From NCBI GenBank assembly GCA_003597995.1, contig QZJY01000005.1:1-34954 (forward strand): DNA of 34,954 bases. The letters run 5' to 3'. Positions 1 through 7,121 of this stretch are shown here, in pieces. Both the position numbers and the translations under genes were made by a program. The notes under the pieces were generated by a model. That model was given only the letters and a program-made list of their open reading frames with translations, was not told the origin of the DNA and made no database searches. Each line of letters opens with the position of its first letter. Positions within the stretch are counted from its first letter, which is position 1. The stretch is from Dehalococcoidia bacterium. Lineage in GTDB: Bacteria > Chloroflexota > Dehalococcoidia > Dehalococcoidales > UBA1222.

Positions 1-55
1 ATAGCCGCTCCGGTAATAACTTTCTACATAGATTTGCTTCATCCGGACTCCCCAT
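1..55 (-). CDS. Start of an unidentified gene, truncated by the window edge
   Basis: On the minus strand a strong ribosome binding site (GGGAGGTGAAG, around 56-66) lies 5 nt before an ATG at 55-53, which opens a frame that runs off the window. A second ATG at 42-40, in another frame and preceded by GGGGAG, would give a peptide beginning MKQIYVESYYRSGY. The first ATG has the better Shine-Dalgarno spacing and the second gives the more protein-like sequence; I cannot decide between them. Too little is visible to assign a family or a function. Confidence 0.4.
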   Translation of the reverse strand, partial: MGSPDEANLCRKLLPERL

Positions 56-140
56 CTTCACCTCCCAGAGAGTCCAATATGTTTCTGAACTTTTGCAGCA
101 GGTTGTGATTAAATATATGCGCCATTGTTCGTAATCTTTT

Positions 141-168
141 TTGACATTATATTCGGATGACCTATAAT
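141..168 (+). promoter_or_regulatory. Sigma70-type promoter upstream of mgsD
   Basis: TTGACA at 141-146, a 16-nt spacer, and TATAAT at 163-168: both hexamers match the consensus perfectly. Transcription would begin near 175, giving mgsD an untranslated leader of about 300 nt, unusually long for this window. It is divergent from the partial gene at the left edge. Confidence 0.7.
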
Positions 169-207
169 GTGAGTAGAGAACTACCTTAAAACAATCCTAT
201 CCCTGCC

Positions 208-342
208 GTGAGCGCAGGCGCCATATCTTATTTCAAGTCATTTTCGGAAATCATCGGTTCGAACGATGTGACTTTAACCAACGCGAAAATCATGACATTG
301 GAGCAACCGCCCGACTTATATCAGCCATCATTCAGGGATTAG
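208..342 (+). CDS. Possible 44-residue leader ORF, unrecognised
   Basis: A GTG at 208 opens a frame of 44 codons ending with TAG at 340-342, inside the long leader between the promoter and mgsD. The peptide begins MSAGAISYFKSFSEIIG and ends PPDLYQPSFRD, a mixed composition that does not look random, but there is no Shine-Dalgarno sequence before the GTG and I do not recognise it. It could be a small protein, an upstream ORF affecting mgsD, or the decayed end of an older gene. The frame is open back to a TAA near 187. Confidence 0.2.
   Translation: MSAGAISYFKSFSEIIGSNDVTLTNAKIMTLEQPPDLYQPSFRD
252..268. repeat. Imperfect palindrome in the mgsD leader
   Basis: CATCG (252-256) and CGATG (264-268) form an inverted repeat around GTTCGAA. 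It lies between the promoter and mgsD and could be a hairpin in the leader or a protein binding site; nothing identifies the regulator. Confidence 0.3.
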
Positions 343-356
343 TGAATACCTGGGTT

Positions 357-372
357 TTGAGTAACTACTCAA
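357..372. promoter_or_regulatory. Dyad TTGAGTA-AC-TACTCAA upstream of mgsD
   Basis: A perfect 7-bp inverted repeat with a 2-nt centre, about 100 nt upstream of the likely mgsD start. The size and symmetry fit a dimeric repressor or activator site, or a short hairpin in the leader. No regulator gene is adjacent. Confidence 0.35.
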
Positions 373-472
373 TAAATTTAAAGGCTGAATTCCTAGGCAT
401 GTGGGAGGTGTTGTCCAGAGGTATTGTACAGTAAGACAAATACTTAGAATTCACATCGGAAGGTTGATTGTT

Positions 473-2521
473 TTGAGAATCGAAAACCCATCAATTGTAG
501 AACATCTGGGTTCAGTTAGACTCCAGGGCATACGCCGTATGCTTGAACTGGACTCGGGGACCCAAAAAGCCACACCTCCAAACGTAGCTGGGCAGACGCA
601 ACTCATCGAGCGCGAAGCTATCGAAGCTATCGAAAAAAGAATGGCAATCGTACTCCCGGTTAAGAATGAGGACCTTAAAGTATTTGAGGGTGTATTAAGT
701 GGGTTACCGCACGATTGCCTCATTATAGTTGTCTCAAATAGTAAGCGTAGTGACATAGACTATTTTAAGAGCGAAAAAGACATTGTTGACCGCTTTTGCC
801 AGGCAACCAACCGACGTGCAATCGTAGTCCATCAAAAAGACCCCTTTTTGGCGAGAGCTGTTGAAAAGTCGGGATATACCGAGCTCTTAGATGAGGAAAG
901 TTACATTCGCTCTGGTAAGAGCGAAGGCATGCTCGTCGGAATATTACTTTGTGGTCTTCTTGGTAAGGAATTCATAGGTTTTATCGATACTGACAATTTT
1001 ATTCCGGGAGCCGTCTGGGAATACTCCAAGCACTATGCTATCGGCTTTTCGTTGTCCCGATCGCCCCTTACAATGGTTCGCATACTCTGGCGTTACAAGC
1101 CCAAAATGCTGGGTGAACTGTACTTCAAGAAGTGGGGACGTGTTTCTGAAGTGACCAATAAATACCTGAACCATTTACTGTCCACCAAGGGCAGGTTTGA
1201 AACGGAAATAATAAAAACCGCCAATGCCGGGGAGCACGCCATGAGCCTTAACCTGGCGATGCGCTTAACTTACGCTTCCGGGTACGCCATTGAGACACAG
1301 GAGCTAATCTCAATCCTGGAGCAATTCGGAGGCATGGAACCTCTTGCTGACAAGACGCTGACAGAAAAAGGCGTGGACGTTTTCCAGACGGAGACTATCA
1401 ATCCGCACCTGCACGAAGAAAGAGGAGACAGCGAGCATCTATACCAGGAAATGCTCCTGCCGAGCCTTTCGGTTATCTATCACAGCCCAATCTGTGAAGA
1501 ATCCACCCGCAAATTAATATACAACCAACTGGTTGAGCTCGATTGCATCAAGCCCGATGAGGAAGTGCCTAGAATTCAACTTTTCCCCCCGCCGCAGAAG
1601 GCCAATCTACAGCGCATGGCTGAATCTTTAGACAGTCAGATGGAGGATATTTCTGTGCCTCGCGGCTGGCTGCTGGGTGAAAAGGGCACACCGAAAAAAT
1701 CATCGGTAGAGGCCAGAAAAGTAGTCTATACGGATCTGGACGGAACCCTCCTTCATCCTTTGAGCAACTCTTACTCTCAGGCGCTGGAAGGCTTAAGACA
1801 CCTCCAGGAAAAGAAAGTCCCTATTATCTTCTGTTCGGCCAAGACTTTGGCGGAGCAGGAAATATTGCGCAAAGAACTGGAGATAAGGGATCCATTTATA
1901 GTGGAAAATGGGGGAGCGATATATATCCCCAAAGAATATTTCCGTTTCCCGTTTTCATATAACAAGTCAGCGGGTGAATATCTGGTTATTGAGCTCGGAG
2001 CATCGTATGCTGAGATTAGGCAGCGCTTGAAAATGGTAGTCGAAACGGGTGGATGTAAATTCACGGCTTTTGGTGACATTGGGACTGAGGAAGTTGCGCG
2101 TTATACTGGACTCAGCCTCCAACAGGCCCAACATGCAAAGGACCGGCAATATAGCGAAACGATAATAATTACTGGTAACCAACGTGATAAAGATTTAACA
2201 TTGGATGCCATCCACAGAGAAGGATTGCACTGTGCTTTTGGCGGGCGCTTCTTTGAGGTGAGCTTGGGAAGTGATAAAGGTAAAGCAGTAAAAATATTGA
2301 ATGAACTTTTTAAATTGAACTTCGACGAAATTATCACATACGGCATCGGCGATGGTGAAAATGATATTTCTATGCTGAATTCCGTTGAGCATCCCTTGCT
2401 TGTCCAGAACGCCGACAGGCATTGGGGGAAAGTCAAAGCCAAAGGATTGGTGAAAATCAAAGGCATCGGCCCTGTGGGATTCAGCCAAGCTGTAAAGCAG
2501 TCTGTCTTGAATTTGGCTTAA
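473..2521 (+). CDS. mgsD: Bifunctional mannosyl-3-phosphoglycerate synthase/phosphatase
   Basis: Makes the compatible solute mannosylglycerate: the N-terminal half transfers mannose from GDP-mannose to 3-phosphoglycerate, and the C-terminal half removes the phosphate. The GT-A-like synthase spans about residues 1-400, with the metal-binding D172-T-D174-N motif and the family opening MRIENPSIVEHLG. The HAD phosphatase follows from about residue 415, with D421-L-D423-G-T as nucleophile motif and a late GDGEND motif. Such single-chain fusions are known from Dehalococcoides; most organisms have two genes. I place the start at TTG 473, giving 682 aa, because GGAAGG (458-463) sits 9 nt upstream and homologues begin MR-E-P. 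The frame stays open to a GTG at 401, which has no comparable binding site. No truncation is visible. Cytoplasmic; probably induced by osmotic stress, by analogy. Confidence 0.93.
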   Translation: MRIENPSIVEHLGSVRLQGIRRMLELDSGTQKATPPNVAGQTQLIEREAIEAIEKRMAIVLPVKNEDLKVFEGVLSGLPHDCLIIVVSNSKRSDIDYFKSEKDIVDRFCQATNRRAIVVHQKDPFLARAVEKSGYTELLDEESYIRSGKSEGMLVGILLCGLLGKEFIGFIDTDNFIPGAVWEYSKHYAIGFSLSRSPLTMVRILWRYKPKMLGELYFKKWGRVSEVTNKYLNHLLSTKGRFETEIIKTANAGEHAMSLNLAMRLTYASGYAIETQELISILEQFGGMEPLADKTLTEKGVDVFQTETINPHLHEERGDSEHLYQEMLLPSLSVIYHSPICEESTRKLIYNQLVELDCIKPDEEVPRIQLFPPPQKANLQRMAESLDSQMEDISVPRGWLLGEKGTPKKSSVEARKVVYTDLDGTLLHPLSNSYSQALEGLRHLQEKKVPIIFCSAKTLAEQEILRKELEIRDPFIVENGGAIYIPKEYFRFPFSYNKSAGEYLVIELGASYAEIRQRLKMVVETGGCKFTAFGDIGTEEVARYTGLSLQQAQHAKDRQYSETIIITGNQRDKDLTLDAIHREGLHCAFGGRFFEVSLGSDKGKAVKILNELFKLNFDEIITYGIGDGENDISMLNSVEHPLLVQNADRHWGKVKAKGLVKIKGIGPVGFSQAVKQSVLNLA

Positions 2522-2609
2522 TCAACCCAGACTTGCAGCCACCAATGTAGCCAACGTGTAATATGATATAACGTCAGGCGGTATAGTAAATTGCCTCCTG
2601 GCCTTGAAC

Positions 2610-3815
2610 TCAGGATGGAGTAAGAGCCTGCTTTTTCTCACGGCGTTCTTTAAACAACCAGTTTCTGAGAATAATCGGCGGGATAACCGTTGTCAGGAGA
2701 GCCATCAATATCAGCGCCGAATAGGTGCTCTGCGTGATAAGCTGCTGGTTGAGACCTATCAGAGCAACAATCATGGCTACCTCGCCGCGGGGCACCATAC
2801 CCATGCCGACTATGAGTGAATTGCGTATATCCAGGCCCAGAATTCTAGCGGCTCCACCGCACCCTATGACCTTGGTCAATATAGCCACTATGGTCAGTGC
2901 TGCCACGAACCACAGCAGGCTGGCAGTGACTACGCGCAGGTCCATGATGACGCCCAGTGAAATGAAGAATATCGAAGCGAATATGATTTGCAGGTGTTCG
3001 GCGCCTTCTTTGAATACTGCTGAGCATTTCAGATGAACGCCGGCAAAAGAGGCGCCCGCCAGGAATGAGCCCACGATAGCCGAGAGTCCCACCAACTCAG
3101 CCGCGATGCTGTAGAGAAAAGCCACCATCATGGCAAAAATGAAAATGGACTCGGGGTATTTTTCAGCCAGTTTACTTTTTTCAAACCGGGATAGCATCCT
3201 CGTGAGCAGCATTTTGCCGATTAATATTCCAACTCCGATGAAACCAATTGCTTTGACAGAAGTGAATACAATCGGTAACAGTTGAACTGAATCGGAAACC
3301 AGACTCTCGGAAAGAGACAACGCCAAGAGTGCCAGAATATCATCCACCACCGCCGCCCCTATGATGGCTTTGGCGGCATCGGTCTGAAGCTTGCCCATTT
3401 CCCTGAGCACATTGGCCGTGACGGCAATGCTGGTGGCAGTGAGCGCCGTTCCGATGAACACTGCTGCCTTGAAATCATATCCGAATGCTTTGGAGAGAAA
3501 GTATCCCCCGGCCCAGGGTACAATCACACCGAGCAGGGCGATGATAAAATATTTAACCTTGGCGATTTCTTTTACTTCGAACTCAAGGCCGATGGTGAAC
3601 AGCAGGACAATTGCGCCGAGGGTTGCCAGGCTGGATACGAAATCGGTATAAGTAACCAGTCCGAGCAGGCTGGGGCCTACCAGTATGCCGGCCAGTATGA
3701 TGCCTACGACAGCTGACTGATTTATGCGGTAGGCAATGAGATATCCTCCCAGAGCCACAAATAGCAGAATACTCATCTGGAACGCGGGAGAAGCCAGTAA
3801 ATCCTGTCCGGCCAA
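2610..3815 (-). CDS. CPA2-type cation:proton antiporter (KefB/NapA-like)
   Basis: Integral membrane exchanger of the monovalent cation:proton antiporter-2 family, 401 aa, predicted 11-13 membrane segments. It carries only the Na_H_Exchanger domain; no TrkA-N or RCK regulatory domain follows. The double aspartate in the VVDD segment (about residues 160-165) matches the two-carboxylate ion site of electrogenic antiporters such as NapA, but the transported ion (Na+ or K+) cannot be read from sequence. The start is TTG at 3815, preceded by AGGAGG at 6-nt spacing. It converges on mgsD, which makes an osmolyte, so a shared role in salt or pH stress is plausible but unproven. Confidence 0.88.
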   Translation of the reverse strand: MAGQDLLASPAFQMSILLFVALGGYLIAYRINQSAVVGIILAGILVGPSLLGLVTYTDFVSSLATLGAIVLLFTIGLEFEVKEIAKVKYFIIALLGVIVPWAGGYFLSKAFGYDFKAAVFIGTALTATSIAVTANVLREMGKLQTDAAKAIIGAAVVDDILALLALSLSESLVSDSVQLLPIVFTSVKAIGFIGVGILIGKMLLTRMLSRFEKSKLAEKYPESIFIFAMMVAFLYSIAAELVGLSAIVGSFLAGASFAGVHLKCSAVFKEGAEHLQIIFASIFFISLGVIMDLRVVTASLLWFVAALTIVAILTKVIGCGGAARILGLDIRNSLIVGMGMVPRGEVAMIVALIGLNQQLITQSTYSALILMALLTTVIPPIILRNWLFKERREKKQALTPS

Positions 3816-3859
3816 ATTCTTCCTCCTAGAAAGCGCCTCAACTAATGAAAATCGAAAAT

Positions 3860-3889
3860 ATTGTACCCGATTGTGTTCTCTGCCGTCTA
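3860..3889 (-). promoter_or_regulatory. Probable promoter of the antiporter gene
   Basis: On the minus strand, TAGACG (3889-3884), an 18-nt spacer and TACAAT (3865-3860). The -10 box is good and the -35 box matches 4 of 6 positions. It would give a leader of about 40 nt before the TTG start. Confidence 0.4.
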
Positions 3890-4017
3890 TATTGGTTGAA
3901 CCCTTCTATGCATTACGATATAATAAGCTACCGATTGATTCACGTTCGTGGGTTTCCTATTCTTTGAGCAAGTCCATAATTGAGCGCGGGTGAAGTCTTT
4001 TTATTTGTGACAGTCAT

Positions 4018-4047
4018 TTGCGAAAGGCCCGTCGATTCGGCTAAAAT
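4018..4047 (+). promoter_or_regulatory. Promoter of tRNA-Arg and probably of the por operon
   Basis: TTGCGA (4018-4023), 18-nt spacer, TAAAAT (4042-4047), ending 9 nt before the tRNA. Only about 23 nt separate the tRNA from the porG coding region, with no second promoter visible, so this one may serve both. Confidence 0.5.
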
Positions 4048-4056
4048 TGTCAATCC

Positions 4057-4129
4057 GCCCCTGTAACTCAGCTGGATAGAGTACTGGCCTCCGAAGCCGG
4101 GTGCGGGCGTTCGAGTCGCCCCAGGGGCA
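4057..4129 (+). tRNA. tRNA-Arg (anticodon CCG)
   Basis: Complete cloverleaf: acceptor stem GCCCCTG/CAGGGGC, D arm, anticodon stem CTGGC/GCCGG around the loop CTCCGAA (anticodon CCG, reading CGG) and a T arm containing TTCGAGT. Discriminator A4129; the CCA end is not encoded. It lies just upstream of the por operon on the same strand. Confidence 0.96.
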
Positions 4130-4152
4130 GTTATTATTTGTGGAGGTGAATT

Positions 4153-4725
4153 ATTAACGCTGACATCATCGCCATCAGATTGCATGGCCGCGGCGGCCAG
4201 GGGGCAGTCACCTCAGCCGAACTGGTGGCCCAGACGGCCATCGCCGAGGGCAAATACGCCCAGGCATTCCCCGCCTTCGGCCCCGAACGCCGCGGAGCCC
4301 CCGTCCAGGCCTTCATCCGTATCAGCGACAAGCAGATTCGCGTACGGGCGGAAGTTACAGAACCGGATATTGTCGTGGTGCTCGACCCCGGTCTTCTCAC
4401 CATCGTCAAAATTACCGCCGGCCTCAAGAAAAACGGTCTGGTGGTGGTCAATACCAAATCTATAGACAGCGTGCCGGCGGACATCCGCGCCAACTACCGC
4501 GTGGCAGTCATTGATGCCAACCTAGTCGCTAAAGAGGTGCTGGGAGTACCTATCGTCAATACCACCATGCTGGGCGCTCTCATAAAGGCTTCCGGTGTAG
4601 TCAAGTTGGAGGATCTGGCCGAACCCCTCAAGCACCGTTTTGGAAAGCTGGCAGAAAAGAATTTCAAAGCTATGAAGCGCGCTTATGATGAAACCCAGGT
4701 AAAGGAGATGATGCCCAATGCCTAA
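4153..4725 (+). CDS. porG: Pyruvate:ferredoxin oxidoreductase, gamma subunit
   Basis: Gamma subunit of the four-subunit 2-oxoacid:ferredoxin oxidoreductase, which interconverts pyruvate + CoA with acetyl-CoA + CO2 and reduced ferredoxin. The fingerprint LHGRGGQGAVTS lies near the N terminus and the length (190 aa) is normal. No ATG, GTG or TTG occupies the expected start: the first conventional codon is a TTG at 4180, inside the conserved first beta strand and without a ribosome binding site. A strong GGAGGTG (4142-4148) instead points to ATT at 4153, 6 nt after GGAGG, or ATT at 4150. An in-frame TGA at 4147 rules out anything further upstream. I therefore call an AUU start; if this is wrong the gene is 4180-4725. 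It overlaps porD by 8 nt. Confidence 0.9.
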   Translation: MNADIIAIRLHGRGGQGAVTSAELVAQTAIAEGKYAQAFPAFGPERRGAPVQAFIRISDKQIRVRAEVTEPDIVVVLDPGLLTIVKITAGLKKNGLVVVNTKSIDSVPADIRANYRVAVIDANLVAKEVLGVPIVNTTMLGALIKASGVVKLEDLAEPLKHRFGKLAEKNFKAMKRAYDETQVKEMMPNA

Positions 4726-5008
4726 ACCAGAAAACGAGTTAACCTGGAAAGACCTGGAAATTGGCTGCATCGTCACCACGCCCGGCAGCGCTGCGGCATA
4801 CCGCACGGGAGACTGGCGTTCTCAGAAACCCGAGTATGATTTCAGCCGCTGCATCAAGTGCGGCATGTGCCAGATATACTGCCCGGAGGGCTGCGTCAAG
4901 CAGAATGCCCAGGGTCATTTTGAAGCAGACCTTTATCACTGCAAGGGCTGCGGCATATGCGCCAGGGAATGCCCGGTGTGGGTTATTACCATGAAGGAGG
5001 AGGCCTAA
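4718..5008 (+). CDS. porD: Pyruvate:ferredoxin oxidoreductase, delta (ferredoxin-like) subunit
   Basis: Small 2[4Fe-4S] subunit, 96 aa, that carries electrons from the catalytic beta subunit to ferredoxin. Two full cluster motifs are visible: CIKCGMCQIYCPEGC (about residues 45-60) and CKGCGICARECP (about 75-86). The N-terminal region containing TWKDLEIGCIVTTPGS is typical of PorD. The ATG overlaps the end of porG, and the stop TAATG overlaps the next start, so translation is probably coupled. Confidence 0.95.
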   Translation: MPKPENELTWKDLEIGCIVTTPGSAAAYRTGDWRSQKPEYDFSRCIKCGMCQIYCPEGCVKQNAQGHFEADLYHCKGCGICARECPVWVITMKEEA

Positions 5009-6183
5009 TGACCAAACGGGTAGGTATGGAGGTCTCTGTAGCCATCGGTGAAATGGTGAAAATGGCCGATGTGGATGTGGTGGCGGCTTACCCCATCACC
5101 CCTCAGACTCATATAGTGGAGCACCTTGCCGAGCTGGTGGCCGACGGCGAGCTGGATGCTGAATATATTCCCGTAGAGTCCGAACATTCGGCCATGAGCG
5201 CCTGTTTGGGCTCGTCGGCTGCGGGGGCGCGCACTTTTACCGCCACCGCCGGTCAGGGCTTGGAGCTGATGCACGAAGTCCTTTATGTGGCTTCGGCCAT
5301 GCGCTTCCCGATAGTTATGACGGTGGCCAACCGCGCGCTGTCCAGTCCTCTTTCGGTATGGGGCGATCATTCCGATGCGATGGCCGTGCGCGACACCGGC
5401 TGGATACAGATTTTCACCGAAAATGGCCAGGAAGTGATCGACAACGTTATCTGCGCCTTCCGCATTGCCGAAGACCGCGACGTTTTGTTGCCCGTCATGG
5501 TCCACCTGGACGGCTTCCACCTGTCGCACGTTATCGAACCGATGCTCTTCCCGGAAGAGGAACAGGTGAAGGCTTTCCTGCCAACCAATAATTATCCGCT
5601 GCCTCTTCATCCGTCCAAACCTGTCGCCATGGGCGATTTCGCTCCACCTGTTATCTATACCGAGGCCAAGTGGGCGCAGGAAGAGATTCTCAGAAAATCC
5701 AAGCAAACCATCCTGGCTGTCTGGGACGCGTTCGCTAAAGAATTCGGACGCCAGTATCTCCCCGTGGAGAGCTACCGTACCGAAGATGCCAAAACACTGC
5801 TCTTCACCATGGGCAGCTTCAGCGAGACCGCCATGACGGCCATCGATAAGCTGCGGGACGAAGGCCAGAAAATAGGCCTCATCCGCCTGCGCCTGTGGAG
5901 GCCCTTCCCCTTCGAAGAGCTGCGCCAGGCCGTCAAGGGCGCCGAGACCCTCATCGTGCTTGACCGAGCGCTATCGACCGGTGGGCCGGGCGGCCCGGTA
6001 TGCTCGGAGATACGCTCCGCGCTCTATGATACGACGCCCAGGCCCAAGATAGTCAGTTTCGTGGGCGGCATGGGTGGGCGCGATATCACCGAGGCCGGTT
6101 TCGAGACCATCATCAAGCGCGGCATGGAACTGGCCAAAACCGGCAGCGACAAGGAATTCCAAATCTTCGGGGTGAGGGAATAG
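5008..6183 (+). CDS. porA: Pyruvate:ferredoxin oxidoreductase, alpha subunit
   Basis: Alpha subunit (391 aa) with the transketolase pyrimidine-binding domain that holds thiamine diphosphate and the CoA-side domain II. Diagnostic stretches are AAYPITPQTHIVE near residues 29-41, VESEHSAMSACLGSSAAGAR, TATAGQGLELMHEV and LSVWGDHSDAMAVRDTGWIQ; these match the pyruvate type better than the oxoglutarate or indolepyruvate types. The start ATG at 5008 shares bases with the porD stop and has AAGGAGGAGG upstream. An open frame extends to 4957, but that would overlap porD by about 50 nt. It ends with TAG, 2 nt before porB. Confidence 0.95.
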   Translation: MTKRVGMEVSVAIGEMVKMADVDVVAAYPITPQTHIVEHLAELVADGELDAEYIPVESEHSAMSACLGSSAAGARTFTATAGQGLELMHEVLYVASAMRFPIVMTVANRALSSPLSVWGDHSDAMAVRDTGWIQIFTENGQEVIDNVICAFRIAEDRDVLLPVMVHLDGFHLSHVIEPMLFPEEEQVKAFLPTNNYPLPLHPSKPVAMGDFAPPVIYTEAKWAQEEILRKSKQTILAVWDAFAKEFGRQYLPVESYRTEDAKTLLFTMGSFSETAMTAIDKLRDEGQKIGLIRLRLWRPFPFEELRQAVKGAETLIVLDRALSTGGPGGPVCSEIRSALYDTTPRPKIVSFVGGMGGRDITEAGFETIIKRGMELAKTGSDKEFQIFGVRE

Positions 6184-6185
6184 CA

Positions 6186-7121
6186 ATGCAGAATTTGAAT
6201 GTTTATGCCCCCAGGCTCATACCTAAAGAGGAGCCTTTTGCGCCGGGACACCGCGCCTGCATCGGCTGTGGCGAGGTGCTGGCGGTGCGGCTGGCTACCA
6301 AAGCCATGGGGAAGAATGTCATCGTCGTCAACGCCACCGGCTGCATGGAGATTATCGCCTCCCAGATACCCAATACCTCCTGGAACGTGCCCTGGATACA
6401 CACCCTTTTCGAGAATACGGCGGCCGTGGCCTCGGGCGTGGAATCCGGCCTGAAAGCCATGATGCGCAAAGGGCGCATCCCGCAGGAAGAGATAAACGTG
6501 GCGGCCATCGCCGGAGACGGCGCTACCCTCGACATCGGTCTACAAGCCCTGTCGGGCGCCATGGAGCGCGGCCACAAATTCCTCTACATTTGCTTCGATA
6601 ACGAGGCCTATATGAACACCGGCATCCAGCGCTCTTCTTCCACTCCGTTTGGCGCTTCCACCACTACCTCACCAGCCGGCAAGCAGAGCCAGGGACAGTT
6701 CTCCTGGAAAAAAGACATGCCGGCTATTGCCGTGGCGCATAACATACCATACGTAGCCACCGCCTGCCCCAGCTATCCGTTCGACATGATGGAAAAGGTT
6801 AAAAAGGCCATGAGCGTAAAGGGGCCGTCGTATATTCAGATATTCTCGGTCTGTCCCACCGGCTGGCGCTGCGCTGGCGACCTGACTATACGCATCGGCC
6901 GCCTGGCTGTTGAGACCGGCGTCTTCCCGCTCTACGAGGTGGAGAACGGCAAATACAAGATGAGCATGGATTTCCCCAGGCTCAAACCTCTCATCGACTA
7001 CACCAAGTTGCAGGGTCGTTTCCGCCATCTATCTCCCGAAGCTCTGGAGCAGATTCAGGCTAAAGTGGTCCAGAAATATCAGGAAATCAAGGCCAAGGCC
7101 GCCGGCGAGGTGTGCGCATGA
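6186..7121 (+). CDS. porB: Pyruvate:ferredoxin oxidoreductase, beta subunit
   Basis: Catalytic thiamine-diphosphate subunit with one [4Fe-4S] cluster, 311 aa. C25 and C28 (ACIGCG), the ATGC motif and a late VCPTGW cysteine supply the cluster ligands. The cofactor motif runs from GDGATLDIGLQ to NEAYMNTGIQRS, followed by the PFGASTTTSPAG segment typical of PorB. The stop TGA overlaps the next gene's ATG as ATGA. The subunit order gamma-delta-alpha-beta is the common archaeal and thermophile Por arrangement. Confidence 0.95.
   Translation: MQNLNVYAPRLIPKEEPFAPGHRACIGCGEVLAVRLATKAMGKNVIVVNATGCMEIIASQIPNTSWNVPWIHTLFENTAAVASGVESGLKAMMRKGRIPQEEINVAAIAGDGATLDIGLQALSGAMERGHKFLYICFDNEAYMNTGIQRSSSTPFGASTTTSPAGKQSQGQFSWKKDMPAIAVAHNIPYVATACPSYPFDMMEKVKKAMSVKGPSYIQIFSVCPTGWRCAGDLTIRIGRLAVETGVFPLYEVENGKYKMSMDFPRLKPLIDYTKLQGRFRHLSPEALEQIQAKVVQKYQEIKAKAAGEVCA

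Noticed and set aside
399-434. 11-codon ATG frame (MWEVLSRGIVQ) just before mgsD
   Set aside because: Too short, with no good ribosome binding site; it overlaps the upstream extension of the mgsD frame.
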